Below are positions 20,299-28,320 of a stretch of DNA of 37,220 nt, piece by piece. Origin of the DNA: Mycobacterium sherrisii (GTDB lineage Bacteria; Actinomycetota; Actinomycetes; Mycobacteriales; Mycobacteriaceae); the NCBI RefSeq assembly GCF_002102355.1, contig NZ_LQPT01000027.1, positions 1 through 37,220 on the forward strand, in the 5' to 3' direction. The translations under genes were made by a program, and so were the position numbers. The stretch's first letter is position 1; each line of letters begins with the position of its first letter. The notes beneath the pieces are model-generated. The model saw only the letters and a list, made by a program, of their open reading frames with translations, made no database searches and was not told the DNA's origin.

Positions 20299-20318
20299 AA
20301 TTGAGGCAACAGCCTCAT
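20299..20318 (+). promoter_or_regulatory. Shared 20-bp motif, copy 1 (upstream of the 20353 gene)
   Basis: The stretch contains the perfect inverted repeat TGAGGC-AACA-GCCTCA (20302-20317). It is 18/20 identical to 22684-22703, upstream of the MddA-like gene. It lies in the divergent region between the AraC gene and the unknown gene at 20353, 34 bases before the latter's ATG, a suitable place for an operator. Confidence 0.6.
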
Positions 20319-20352
20319 GCGGTGACCGGCAACCGCGGCGCAGCATCGGTGC

Positions 20353-21099
20353 ATGAACACCTCGCTCACACCCGCCGATGCCGCGTCGGAGGTCTTGCGC
20401 AACCCGACCCTGCCCGCCGGGGACGACGAACGTTTCGTCGGCTTCGGGGTTTTGGGCCTTCCCTTCGCCAGCAGGCACTACCTGGCGCTGCGCTGCATAC
20501 CCGGCGCGTCGTTCGCCACCGGCTACCGCTCGGTCTGGCACCGCGACCCCGCCGGGGTGTGGACGTTCTACGCGACCAACCCCGGGGAACGAAGTTGTGC
20601 TCGCTATTTCAGTGCGGCCACCCCGCACGACGCAGTGCACTGCGCCATCGACGTCGCGTGGGCCAGCCCGTGGTCGCTGTTCGTCGGGATCGCCGGCGTG
20701 CTCGAATGGCATCTCGATCTCGAATCCACCGCGTCGACCCGGCTGATGAGCAGAGTCGGGTCGCGGTTGCCCGCCAGGGTGTGGAGCAACCGGTTGGCGT
20801 TGGGCGCTTTAGGCTGGGCGGCCGGACCGATGCTGCGCGCCGGCCGGGTCCGGTTGGCCGGACGGGCCCCGAACGGACAGCGATTCATGATCGCGCCCAA
20901 GCGATTCTGGGCGGTCACCGGTTCGCGCGCGGTGTGGCGCGGCGAGGACCTCGGCGAGGTTCGGCCGCTGCCGCGGCAGGCCCGACTGGCCGACTTTTGG
21001 GCGCCGCAGCGCGGGTTCTTCGTGACCGGGGGCGGGCGTTTGGAGGCATTCGACCCCGCGCGGCACTGTACCGTGCGACGCACTATCGCAATCGGGTGA
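20353..21099 (+). CDS. Conserved hypothetical protein
   Basis: Protein of 248 residues, family not recognised. Features: no signal peptide; a GFGVLGLPFASRHYLALR segment; several Trp/Tyr/Phe-rich strands (VWHRDPAGVWTFYATNPG, DVAWASPWSLFVGI); and a C-terminal RGFFVTGGGRLEAFDP strand. Overall it looks like a beta-rich ligand-binding fold, perhaps lipocalin- or START-like, but that is only an impression. Third-position GC bias is strong, so the gene is real. It starts at 20353, directly after the shared 20-bp motif, diverges from an AraC regulator, and is followed after 24 bases by the HD-GYP/LuxR gene, so an operon is likely. Confidence 0.7.
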   Translation: MNTSLTPADAASEVLRNPTLPAGDDERFVGFGVLGLPFASRHYLALRCIPGASFATGYRSVWHRDPAGVWTFYATNPGERSCARYFSAATPHDAVHCAIDVAWASPWSLFVGIAGVLEWHLDLESTASTRLMSRVGSRLPARVWSNRLALGALGWAAGPMLRAGRVRLAGRAPNGQRFMIAPKRFWAVTGSRAVWRGEDLGEVRPLPRQARLADFWAPQRGFFVTGGGRLEAFDPARHCTVRRTIAIG

Positions 21100-21123
21100 C
21101 GCGGCGGCGATTAGCTGGGCACA

Positions 21124-22689
21124 ATGAGTTCCATGTCGGAGCCCGAATCGCCGACCCGCGCCGAGTTGCTGGCGGCACTGTCGGTGGCGATCGACCTCGG
21201 TCTGGGGCAGCCCGCCGAGCACATGCTGCGCGCCGCGATGATCGCGACCCGCCTAGCGGACCGACTGGGATTGACCGCCGCGCAACGGGATTGCGTCTAC
21301 TACACGACGCTGATCATGTGGATCGGCTGTCACGCGGACTCCCATGAATATGCCCGGTGGTTCGGCGACGACATTGCCGTGCGGCATGACTCGTATCTGG
21401 TCGACTGGAGGGGCCTGCCGTACTGGCGGTTTTTGCTGGGCAACGTCGGTCGGGGCCAGTCGTTGACGCAGCGGTTGGCCATCATGGCAACCCTGTTCGC
21501 CGACGCCCGCGGTCAACTGTCCCGGTTGATTCATTCGCATTGCACCTCTGCCGCGCTGCTGGCCGACCGCATCGGGCTTGGCCCGGATGTGCAGGCCGCC
21601 CTCGGGTTCGCGTTCGAACGTTACGACGGCGGCGGTCTGCCCGCCGGCGCACACGGCGAGCAGATCCCGATACAGATGCGGGTGGCTCAACTTGCCGAGA
21701 TGGTGGAGGTGCACCTCCGCACTTACGGTGTCGAAGGCGCGGTGGCGATGGCCCGCAGCCGACGCGGCGGCCAGTTCGATCCGAGGGTCGTCGACACGTT
21801 CATCGGGCATGCCGAGGCGATCCTGGCCGGTCCGGGGCCGGGTGATGCCTGGGCGGCGGCATTGCGGGAGGCGCCCGATCGTCACCACCGGCTGGACGGT
21901 GACACGCTCGACGCGCTGCTCGTGGCGTTCGGCGACTTCGTCGACCTGAAGTGCCCGTTCACCCTTGGGCATTCGCGCGCGGTGGCCCGGCTGGCCGGCG
22001 CTGCCGCCGCGGTGGCCGGCCTCCAGCCCACCGCGGCAGACCTGACCCGACGCGCCGGCCATGTTCACGATCTGGGCCGCATCGGTGTGTCGAACCAAAT
22101 CTGGTCCAAGCCAGGATCATTGACGGCCGGCGAATTCGAACGGGTACGGCTGCACCCGTATCTGACGGTACGGATCCTCAGGCAGGTCCGCGGCCTGGGC
22201 CGCCTGGCCGAGATCGCCGGCAATCATCACGAATGCCTGGATGGGTCGGGCTATCCGCGCGGACTGGCCGGGACGGCGCTCGGCCTGCCCGACCGTATTT
22301 TGGCGGCGGCAGTCAGCTACCAATCCGCTTGCGAGCCAAGGCCATATCGCCCCGAGTTGGCCGCGGGATCGGCAGCGCGACGCCTGCACGATCGGGTGCG
22401 AGCCGGCGAGCTCGACCCAGTGGCCGCCGAAGCGGTGCTGCATGCGGCGGGACAGTCCGCGCAACGGCCGAAGTCCCGCCCGGATAACTTGACGCCGCGC
22501 GAGATCGAGGTGCTGCGTCTGGTGGCGCGCGGGGCGTCCAACAAGGAGATCGCGGCGACCTTGGTGATCAGTGAGAAGACAGCGCGCAACCACGTCGAGC
22601 GGACCTACGCCAAGATCGGCGTCTCAAATCGCATCGGCGCCAGCATGTATGCGCTGCAACAAGGATTGTCGGTGCCCGATCGAAATTGA
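21124..22689 (+). CDS. HD-GYP domain protein with C-terminal LuxR-type HTH
   Basis: Protein of 521 residues joining a putative phosphodiesterase to a DNA-binding domain. The C-terminal half of the HD region carries HVHDLGRIG (His315, Asp316) and DGSGYPRG (Gly376-Tyr-Pro378), the signatures of HD-GYP hydrolases that degrade cyclic dinucleotides. An N-terminal copy (about 15-200) retains only YDGGGLPAG and lacks a clear HD pair, so it looks degenerate and perhaps regulatory. Residues 456-515 form a LuxR/NarL HTH (LTPREIEVLRLVARGASNKEIAATL). No receiver or transmembrane domain is seen. The ATG at 21124 or 21133 may be used. Its stop lies inside the second shared motif. Confidence 0.85.
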   Translation: MSSMSEPESPTRAELLAALSVAIDLGLGQPAEHMLRAAMIATRLADRLGLTAAQRDCVYYTTLIMWIGCHADSHEYARWFGDDIAVRHDSYLVDWRGLPYWRFLLGNVGRGQSLTQRLAIMATLFADARGQLSRLIHSHCTSAALLADRIGLGPDVQAALGFAFERYDGGGLPAGAHGEQIPIQMRVAQLAEMVEVHLRTYGVEGAVAMARSRRGGQFDPRVVDTFIGHAEAILAGPGPGDAWAAALREAPDRHHRLDGDTLDALLVAFGDFVDLKCPFTLGHSRAVARLAGAAAAVAGLQPTAADLTRRAGHVHDLGRIGVSNQIWSKPGSLTAGEFERVRLHPYLTVRILRQVRGLGRLAEIAGNHHECLDGSGYPRGLAGTALGLPDRILAAAVSYQSACEPRPYRPELAAGSAARRLHDRVRAGELDPVAAEAVLHAAGQSAQRPKSRPDNLTPREIEVLRLVARGASNKEIAATLVISEKTARNHVERTYAKIGVSNRIGASMYALQQGLSVPDRN

Positions 22690-22703
22690 GGCAACTGCCC
22701 CAT
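22684..22703 (+). promoter_or_regulatory. Shared 20-bp motif, copy 2 (upstream of mddA-like gene)
   Basis: 18/20 identical to 20299-20318. It overlaps the stop codon of the HD-GYP/LuxR gene and ends 33 bases before the MddA-like ATG at 22737. The inverted repeat is less perfect here (TGAGGC-AACT-GCCCCA). Copy 1 ends 34 bases before its downstream ATG, so the spacing is almost the same. Confidence 0.6.
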
Positions 22704-22736
22704 TTTCTATTCGGCAAATCGGTGGAGAATCTAGCC

Positions 22737-23486
22737 ATGAGTCGATATTTGGCGATCTGTTATGGGGCGGTGGCATATCTGCTGTTCCTGCTGTCGTTTG
22801 GGTATGCGATCGGCTTTGTGGGCAACATCGTTGTGCCCCGCAGCGTCGATCGCGCGATCGGGGCTCCCGTGTGGCTAGCGGTGTTGATCGACGTGGTGCT
22901 GCTTGGCGTTTTCGCGTTGCAGCACAGTGTCATGGCGCGTCCCGCGTTCAAGCGGTGGTGGACGCGATGGGTGCCGGCTCCGATCGAACGCAGTACCTAC
23001 GTGATCCTGTCGAGTGCCGCGCTGTTGTTGCTCTACTGGCAGTGGCGGACACTGCCGACGGTCGTATGGGACGTGAGCCTGCCGGCGGCGCGCACTGCGC
23101 TGTGGGCGTTGTTCTGGATCGGCTGGGCCACGGTATTTTTCTCGTCCTTCATGGTCAGCCACGTCGACCTGTTCGGCTTGCGCCAGGTTTACCTGGTCTG
23201 GCAGAAAAAGCCCTACCGCGACTTGGACTTTCGTGTTCGGTACCTGTACCGGTTGGTGCGCCACCCGCTCATGCTGGGCTTCCTGATCGCGTTCTGGGCG
23301 GCGCCCACGATGACGCTCGGGCACCTGTTGTTCAGCGTCGCCACAACGGGTTACATCCTGATCGCGCTGCAACTCGAGGAGCACGACCTGATGGCGTCGC
23401 TGGGCGATCAATACCGTGCCTACCGCCGCGAGGTCCCCGCGCTGCTGCCGCGGCCGCGTCGGCACCGGGGCGTGACCGCGAACTAG
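22737..23486 (+). CDS. mddA: Membrane methyltransferase, MddA-like (methanethiol S-methyltransferase)
   Basis: Integral membrane protein of 249 residues with about five hydrophobic segments (residues about 5-27, 41-62, 82-100, 118-140 and 187-220). The NnrU/isoprenylcysteine methyltransferase-type C-terminal motif is present: LYRLVRHPLMLGFLIAFWAAPTMT, then LEEHDLMASLGDQYRAYRREV, which forms the SAM site. It resembles M. tuberculosis Rv3238c and characterised MddA enzymes that methylate methanethiol to dimethyl sulfide; the exact substrate here is inferred. The ATG at 22737 has GGTGGAG at 22721-22727. Convergent with the Rv3235-like gene. Confidence 0.82.
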   Translation: MSRYLAICYGAVAYLLFLLSFGYAIGFVGNIVVPRSVDRAIGAPVWLAVLIDVVLLGVFALQHSVMARPAFKRWWTRWVPAPIERSTYVILSSAALLLLYWQWRTLPTVVWDVSLPAARTALWALFWIGWATVFFSSFMVSHVDLFGLRQVYLVWQKKPYRDLDFRVRYLYRLVRHPLMLGFLIAFWAAPTMTLGHLLFSVATTGYILIALQLEEHDLMASLGDQYRAYRREVPALLPRPRRHRGVTAN

Positions 23487-23504
23487 CACGAGGCCGCGGC
23501 AGCG

Positions 23505-24017
23505 TCAGCCGATGTGCAGGGCCACCACCTGCCACCGTGCCGCGCCACCGGTGGTCAGCACCTCGACCCGCGCGGCGATGGCGTGGGTGCGGTCCGCGCG
23601 GCTGTAACAGCCGAACACCTCGGCGGCGGTGTCGCAATTCGCCGGCTGCAGCCGCATCCGGCGCAACACCGCCGCGCCCCGGTGTCCGGGTGCCGACCGA
23701 CTCAGCGCCAGCACCGAATCGACCAGGGCGGGCACCAGCAGCGGCCGCAGCTGAGTTGCCGGACGCCGATGGTCGATGACCTCCAGCACGCGGCGCAGTG
23801 CGGCATCGGCGAACATCGCCGCCTGGCGCATGGCCGCCGAATGAGCTGGCGATGGTCCCGGTTGCCCGACCCCACGCCCGCCGTACGGGCGGTGCGGCCC
23901 GTGACTGGCCCGCCGCGCCAGCGGCAATTGTCGGCACGCAATCGCGATTCGCGATACTTCGCGCACGGGCGGTTCGTACTCGACGACGGGCACCACGTCG
24001 AAAGGCTCTACGGACAC
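23505..24017 (-). CDS. Rv3235-family protein
   Basis: Protein of 170 residues, Ala/Arg/Pro-rich, of the actinobacterial Rv3235 family of unknown function. The conserved part is the C-terminal half (RRVLEVIDHRRPATQLRPLLVPALVDSV and EVFGCYSRADRTHAIAARVEV...RWQVVALHIG). The N-terminal third is low-complexity and poorly conserved. I start at the GTG at 24017 because GGAGAG lies 8 bases upstream; an open frame continues to a TTG at 24104. It is transcribed opposite to its neighbours, as in M. tuberculosis, and shares a divergent promoter region with the tgs-like gene. Confidence 0.75.
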   Translation of the reverse strand: MSVEPFDVVPVVEYEPPVREVSRIAIACRQLPLARRASHGPHRPYGGRGVGQPGPSPAHSAAMRQAAMFADAALRRVLEVIDHRRPATQLRPLLVPALVDSVLALSRSAPGHRGAAVLRRMRLQPANCDTAAEVFGCYSRADRTHAIAARVEVLTTGGAARWQVVALHIG

Positions 24018-24069
24018 GTGGACACTCTCCAACTCATCGGTAACAAGCGGTCTGCAGGAGAGTGACAGA

Positions 24070-24086
24070 CAATTGATTTTCAATTG
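24070..24086. promoter_or_regulatory. AT-rich inverted repeat between Rv3235-like and tgs-like genes
   Basis: Perfect 7-bp inverted repeat CAATTGA-TTT-TCAATTG in the 190-base divergent region, conspicuous for its AT content in high-GC surroundings. It lies 53 bases before the Rv3235-like GTG and 121 bases before the tgs-like ATG. An operator for either gene is plausible; no matching copy was noticed elsewhere in the window. Confidence 0.5.
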
Positions 24087-24207
24087 CCGGTCATCATCGC
24101 ACAATTCGACATCGCGCGTACCCGCACCGCGTTGCCTCCTGGCGAATGATTACGGTGAGCGGGAGCATCGAGAATCGCGAAGGATTGACTAGGAGGCCAG
24201 GCCCGCA

Positions 24208-25617
24208 ATGGTGACCCGGTTGTCCCCTTCGGACGCATCCTTCTACCGGCTGGAGAACACCGCGACCCCGATGTACGTCGGATCGCTGTCCATCCTGCAG
24301 CGCCCGCGCACCGGTCTCAGCTACGAGACGCTGCTCGCCACGGTGGAACAACGGCTGCCGCAGATACCGCGTTATCGTCAGAAGGTCCGCGAGGTCAAGG
24401 TCGGCGCCGCCCGGCCGGTGTGGATCGACGACGGCGATTTCGACATCACCTACCACGTGCGGCGCTCGGCGCTGCCCTCGCCCGGCAGCGACGAGCAGCT
24501 GCACGAGTTGATCGCCCGGCTGGCCGCGCGACCACTGGACAAGACCCGACCGCTGTGGGAGGTGTATCTGGTCGAGGGGTTGGTGAAGAACCGGGTCGCG
24601 CTCTACACCAAGTCGCACCAGGCGCTGATCAACGGGATGACCGCGCTGGAGATTGGCCACGTGATCGCCGATCGGACCCGGCAACCACCGCCGTTCCCGG
24701 AAGACATCTGGATCCCGGAACGCGAACCCGGCTCGACCCGCCTGCTGCTGGGCGCGCTGGCCGACTGGGTGGTGGGTCCGGGTGCCCAGCTGCAGGCGGT
24801 AAGTTCCGCGGTGGCCGGGCTGGCGACGAACTACGGCGAGCTGCTCAACGCGGGCCAACGCGTCGTCGCGATGGCCCGCACCGCGGCCCGCGGCACCGCG
24901 CCGCACAGCCTGCTCAACGCCAAAGTGTCCCGTCACCGGAGGTTCACGGTGGCCCGCGGGCGGCTCGAGGATTACCGCACGGTGCGGGTCCGGTACGACT
25001 GCGATATCAACGATGTGGTGCTGGCCGTGGTGACCGGCGCGCTCGGCAACTGGCTGATGTCGCGCGGCGAGACGGTGCGTTCCAGTGCGACGATCCGCGC
25101 GATGGCTCCGCTTTCGGTCTACGCCGACGGTCAACACGACTCGACCGGCCCGGGCCAGATGATGGGTCAGGTCACCCCGTTCCTGGTCGACCTGCCGGTC
25201 GGGGAGGGCAACGCCGTGGTGCGGCTCTCGCAGATCGCGCACGCCACCGAGTCCAATCCCTCGGCCGCCCGGTTGGTCGACGCCCGGACCATCGTCACGC
25301 TGTCGGGCTTCGCGCCGCCCACCCTGCACGCAATGGGGATCCGGGTCGCCACCAGCTTCTCGGCGCGCTCGTTCAACCTGCTGATAACCAATGCTCCGGG
25401 GGCGCAGTCGCAGATGTACATTGCCGGGGCCAAGCTGCTGGAAACCTACGCGGTGCCCCCGCTGCTGCACAATCAAATACTGGCGATCGGCGTGACCTCC
25501 TACCACGGCACGCTGTATTTCGGAATCAACGCCGACCGCGATGCGATGAGCGACGTCGATCTGCTGCCGGGTTTGTTGGCCCAGTCGCTCGAAGAGCTGC
25601 TCGGCGCTGCCCGTTAG
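24208..25617 (+). CDS. tgs3: WS/DGAT-family acyltransferase-like protein (Tgs3-like)
   Basis: Protein of 469 residues in the wax ester synthase/diacylglycerol acyltransferase family, which makes storage triacylglycerol. It starts with the family's LSPSDASFYRLEN and ends with the NLLITNAPGAQSQMYIAGAKL and DRDAMSDVDLL regions. The active-site motif HHxxxDG reads HQALING (residues 137-143): the catalytic second His is Gln and the Asp is Asn, so acyltransferase activity is doubtful. I recall the same HQALING in M. tuberculosis Tgs3. There the gene appears split into Rv3234c and Rv3233c; here it is one intact frame. AGGAGG at 24191-24196 precedes the ATG. Confidence 0.88.
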   Translation: MVTRLSPSDASFYRLENTATPMYVGSLSILQRPRTGLSYETLLATVEQRLPQIPRYRQKVREVKVGAARPVWIDDGDFDITYHVRRSALPSPGSDEQLHELIARLAARPLDKTRPLWEVYLVEGLVKNRVALYTKSHQALINGMTALEIGHVIADRTRQPPPFPEDIWIPEREPGSTRLLLGALADWVVGPGAQLQAVSSAVAGLATNYGELLNAGQRVVAMARTAARGTAPHSLLNAKVSRHRRFTVARGRLEDYRTVRVRYDCDINDVVLAVVTGALGNWLMSRGETVRSSATIRAMAPLSVYADGQHDSTGPGQMMGQVTPFLVDLPVGEGNAVVRLSQIAHATESNPSAARLVDARTIVTLSGFAPPTLHAMGIRVATSFSARSFNLLITNAPGAQSQMYIAGAKLLETYAVPPLLHNQILAIGVTSYHGTLYFGINADRDAMSDVDLLPGLLAQSLEELLGAAR

Positions 25618-25660
25618 CGCTTGGCATTGAAAATTGCTGGGGGATATATCATTCGTTGCT

Positions 25661-26518
25661 GTGAGCACCCCTAACGACGGCGCGCCGGCCAAGGCGAAGA
25701 ATTCGCCCGGATCGAACGGGCCAAGGATTTCCGATGCCGTCTACGAGGCCGAATTATTCAGGCTGCAAACGGAATTCGTGAAGCTGCAGGAGTGGGTGCG
25801 GCATTCCGGAGCGCGAATCGTCGTCATCTTCGAGGGCCGCGACGCTGCGGGCAAGGGCGGTGCCATCAAGCGGATCACCGAATACCTCAGCCCCCGCATC
25901 GCCCACATCGCCGCGCTGCCCGTGCCCACCGAGCGGGAGCGTGGCCAGTGGTACTACCAGCGCTATATCGCCCATTTGCCCGCCAAGGGCGAAATCGTAT
26001 TGTTCGATCGGTCGTGGTACAACCGTGCCGGCATCGAGAAAGTCATGGGATTCTGTACGCCGCAACAACATGCATTGTTTTTGCGGCAGACTCCGATATT
26101 CGAGCAGATGCTGATCGACGACGGGATTCTGCTGCGCAAGTATTGGTTTTCGGTTTCCGAAGCCGAGCAGTTGCGCCGGTTCAAGGCCCGACGCAACGAT
26201 CCGGTCCGGCGCTGGAAGCTCTCCACGATGGACCTGGAATCGGTGTACCGGTGGGAGGATTACTCGCGTGCCAAGGACGAGATGATGGTGCATACCGACA
26301 CGCCGATCAGCCCTTGGTATGTCGTCGAATCCGACATCAAAAAGCACGCCCGTCTGAACATGATGAATCATCTGTTGTCCAGCATCGAGTACTACGACGT
26401 CCAAGAGCCGTGGGTCGAGTTGCCCGAGCGTCCGGTGGTGACCGGCAATTACCAGCGCCCGCCCCGCGAATTGTCGAAGTACGTCGACGATTACGCGGCT
26501 ACCCTGATCGGGCGGTAG
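25661..26518 (+). CDS. ppk2: Polyphosphate kinase 2
   Basis: PPK2-family enzyme of 285 residues that uses polyphosphate to phosphorylate nucleoside diphosphates (GDP to GTP in M. tuberculosis, Rv3232c). Walker A is EGRDAAGKGG at 58-67, the lid/Walker B region is VLFDRSWYNRAGIEKVMGFC, and the KYWFSVSEAEQLRRFKAR and YRWEDYSRAKDEM segments are typical. The start is uncertain: the GTG at 25661 is nearest to the variable N-terminus, while a TTG at 25634 would add 9 residues that resemble the M. tuberculosis N-terminus. GGGGGA lies at 25639-25644. Followed after 2 bases by the Rv3231c-like gene. Confidence 0.93.
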   Translation: MSTPNDGAPAKAKNSPGSNGPRISDAVYEAELFRLQTEFVKLQEWVRHSGARIVVIFEGRDAAGKGGAIKRITEYLSPRIAHIAALPVPTERERGQWYYQRYIAHLPAKGEIVLFDRSWYNRAGIEKVMGFCTPQQHALFLRQTPIFEQMLIDDGILLRKYWFSVSEAEQLRRFKARRNDPVRRWKLSTMDLESVYRWEDYSRAKDEMMVHTDTPISPWYVVESDIKKHARLNMMNHLLSSIEYYDVQEPWVELPERPVVTGNYQRPPRELSKYVDDYAATLIGR

Positions 26519-26520
26519 CG

Positions 26521-27069
26521 GTGGGGTCCGACAGACTGCAGATCTATATCCCGGCCACCCTGGCGATGCTGCAGCCCTTGGTCGCCGAGGGCTCGCTGCA
26601 CCCGGTCAACGGCACCGCATTCGCGGTGACGCCGGCCTTGCGGGAGTCCTACGCCGAAGGTGACGACGACGAGCTCGCCGACGTGGCATTGCGGGAGGCT
26701 GCATTGGCCTCGCTGCGCCTGCTGGCCGCCGACGCAGACGCCGCCGGCGCTCAAGAGGCGGGCGGGGTGAGCCGGCCACGCCGCGCGGTGCTGGCGGCCG
26801 AGGTCGACCCGGGTGAATCCGGGGCGACGTTCCGGCCGGATCTCGACGACGCCGTGGTCCGGCTCGCCGGGCCCGTCGCGCTGAACCAGGTGATCGCCGC
26901 CTACGTCGACAACGCCGACGCGGAACCGGCCGTGCTGAAGGCGATCGAGGCCATCGACGCCGCCGACCTGGGCGACGAGGACGCCGAGCTGATCGTCGGC
27001 GATGCGCAGGACCACGACCTGGCGTGGTACGCCAACCAGGAGTTGCCGTTCCTGCTTGAACTGCTGTGA
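26521..27069 (+). CDS. Conserved hypothetical protein, Rv3231c-like
   Basis: Protein of 182 residues, homologous to mycobacterial Rv3231c and of unknown function. It begins with LQIYIPATLAMLQPLVAEGSLHPVNGTAFAVTP, continues through a repeated acidic DDDELADVALREAAL helix region, and ends with ADLGDEDAELIVGDAQDHDLAWYANQELPFLLELL. Soluble and strongly acidic. The GTG at 26521 comes 2 bases after the ppk2 stop, so it is co-translated with PPK2, a linkage conserved in M. tuberculosis that hints at a shared role. A 13-residue N-terminal extension relative to the 169-residue M. tuberculosis protein is possible if that start is used. Confidence 0.8.
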   Translation: MGSDRLQIYIPATLAMLQPLVAEGSLHPVNGTAFAVTPALRESYAEGDDDELADVALREAALASLRLLAADADAAGAQEAGGVSRPRRAVLAAEVDPGESGATFRPDLDDAVVRLAGPVALNQVIAAYVDNADAEPAVLKAIEAIDAADLGDEDAELIVGDAQDHDLAWYANQELPFLLELL

Positions 27070-27118
27070 TCCCCGCCTGTGATGCAAACGGATGCTGCGA
27101 GGCTGGATAGACCCCTGG

Positions 27119-27147
27119 CTACGGTACCGTAACTTACGGTACCGTAG
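27119..27147 (+). promoter_or_regulatory. Double operator upstream of the oxidoreductase gene
   Basis: Two adjacent palindromes, each TACGGTACCGTA (27120-27131 and 27135-27146). Together they form one larger perfect inverted repeat, 14-base arms 27119-27132 and 27134-27147 around a single base. As half-site pairs they read YTACG-N4-CGTAR with centres 15 bp apart. They lie from 37 to 9 bases before the ATG and overlap the predicted promoter, so a TetR-type dimer pair would block transcription. The identical layout recurs at 28326-28354. Confidence 0.88.
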
Positions 27148-27150
27148 GCT
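27145..27150 (+). promoter_or_regulatory. Predicted -10 for a leaderless oxidoreductase mRNA
   Basis: TAGGCT fits TAnnnT and ends 5 bases before the ATG at 27156. Only 8 bases separate the operator from the ATG and no Shine-Dalgarno sequence fits there, so transcription starting at or near the A of the start codon is the simplest reading. The -10 overlaps the right end of the double operator. Confidence 0.55.
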
Positions 27151-27155
27151 GTGTT

Positions 27156-28307
27156 ATGGGCAAGAAGTACCAAGCACTCAGCGCGAATGTCGTCGACACC
27201 GCCCGGCCCACGGTCGCGGGCGCGGAGCGGCATCCCGGCTGGCACGCGCTGCGCAAACTCGCCGCGCGCATCACGACGCCGCTGCTGCCCGACGATTACC
27301 TGCATCTGGCCAATCCGCTGTGGTCTGCGCGGGAATTACGTGGCCGCGTCGTGGCGGTGCGGCGCGAGACCGAGGACTCGGCGACCCTGGTGATCAAGCC
27401 GGGCTGGGGTTTCAGCTTCGACTATGAGCCGGGGCAGTACATCGGGATCGGCCTGCTCGTGGATGGCCGCTGGCGTTGGCGGTCGTATTCGCTGACCTCC
27501 AGCCCGGTGGCGGGGTCCAAATCCGGGCGCGAGCGCACCGTGACCATCAGCGTCAAGGCGATGCCGGAGGGCTTCCTGTCCACTCACCTGGTGGCGGGCG
27601 TGGCGCCTGGGACGATCGTGCGTCTGGCCGCCCCGCAGGGAAATTTCGTCCTGCCGGACCCGGCGCCGCCGTCGATCCTGTTTCTGACGGCCGGATCGGG
27701 CATCACCCCAGTCATGTCGATGTTGCGAACACTGGTGCGCCGCAACCAGATTGGCGATATCCGGCATGTGCACTCGGCGCCTTGCGCGGCGGATGTGATG
27801 TTCGGCGCCGAGCTGACCGACCTGGCGTCGGCGCACCCCGGATACCGGCTGCAGTTGCGCGAGACCCGCACGCAGGGCCGCCTCGACCTCGGTCGCCTCG
27901 ACGACGAGGTGCCGGACTGGCGCGCCCGTCAGACCTGGGCCTGCGGGCCCGAGGGCATGCTCGCGCAGGCCGAGAAGCTGTGGGCCGCGGCCAACCTCGG
28001 CGACCGACTACACCTGGAGCGGTTCGCGGTGGTCAAGGCCGCACCGGCCGGCACCGGCGGGACGGTGACGTTCGCGCGAACTGGCCGCACGGTGACCGCC
28101 GACGCCGCGACCTCGCTAATGGACGCGGGGGAGGGCGCCGGAGTGCAAATGCCGTTCGGCTGCCGGATGGGTATCTGCCAGTCGTGCGTGGTACCCCTCG
28201 TGGAAGGCCACGTCCGGGACTTGCGCACGGGGCAGGAACACGAGCCCGGCAGTCGGGTCCAGACCTGTGTGTCGGCCGCGTCCGGCGATTGTGTACTCGA
28301 CATTTAA
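27156..28307 (+). CDS. Ferredoxin-NADP reductase-like electron donor of the desaturase (Rv3230c-like)
   Basis: Cytosolic flavo-iron-sulfur reductase of 383 residues. The order is an N-terminal helix region, FAD domain (about 60-165, with [11 protein letters not shown] binding flavin), NAD(P)H domain (about 170-275, [11 protein letters not shown] and CGPEGM) and a C-terminal plant-type [2Fe-2S] ferredoxin domain (about 295-383, with CRMGICQSC and a distal Cys near residue 376). It matches M. tuberculosis Rv3230c, shown to deliver electrons from NADPH to the stearoyl-CoA desaturase DesA3. The desaturase gene follows 86 bases downstream, and both have the same paired operator, supporting joint expression. 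Confidence 0.93.
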   Translation: MGKKYQALSANVVDTARPTVAGAERHPGWHALRKLAARITTPLLPDDYLHLANPLWSARELRGRVVAVRRETEDSATLVIKPGWGFSFDYEPGQYIGIGLLVDGRWRWRSYSLTSSPVAGSKSGRERTVTISVKAMPEGFLSTHLVAGVAPGTIVRLAAPQGNFVLPDPAPPSILFLTAGSGITPVMSMLRTLVRRNQIGDIRHVHSAPCAADVMFGAELTDLASAHPGYRLQLRETRTQGRLDLGRLDDEVPDWRARQTWACGPEGMLAQAEKLWAAANLGDRLHLERFAVVKAAPAGTGGTVTFARTGRTVTADAATSLMDAGEGAGVQMPFGCRMGICQSCVVPLVEGHVRDLRTGQEHEPGSRVQTCVSAASGDCVLDI

Positions 28308-28320
28308 AGGCTACTCATAG

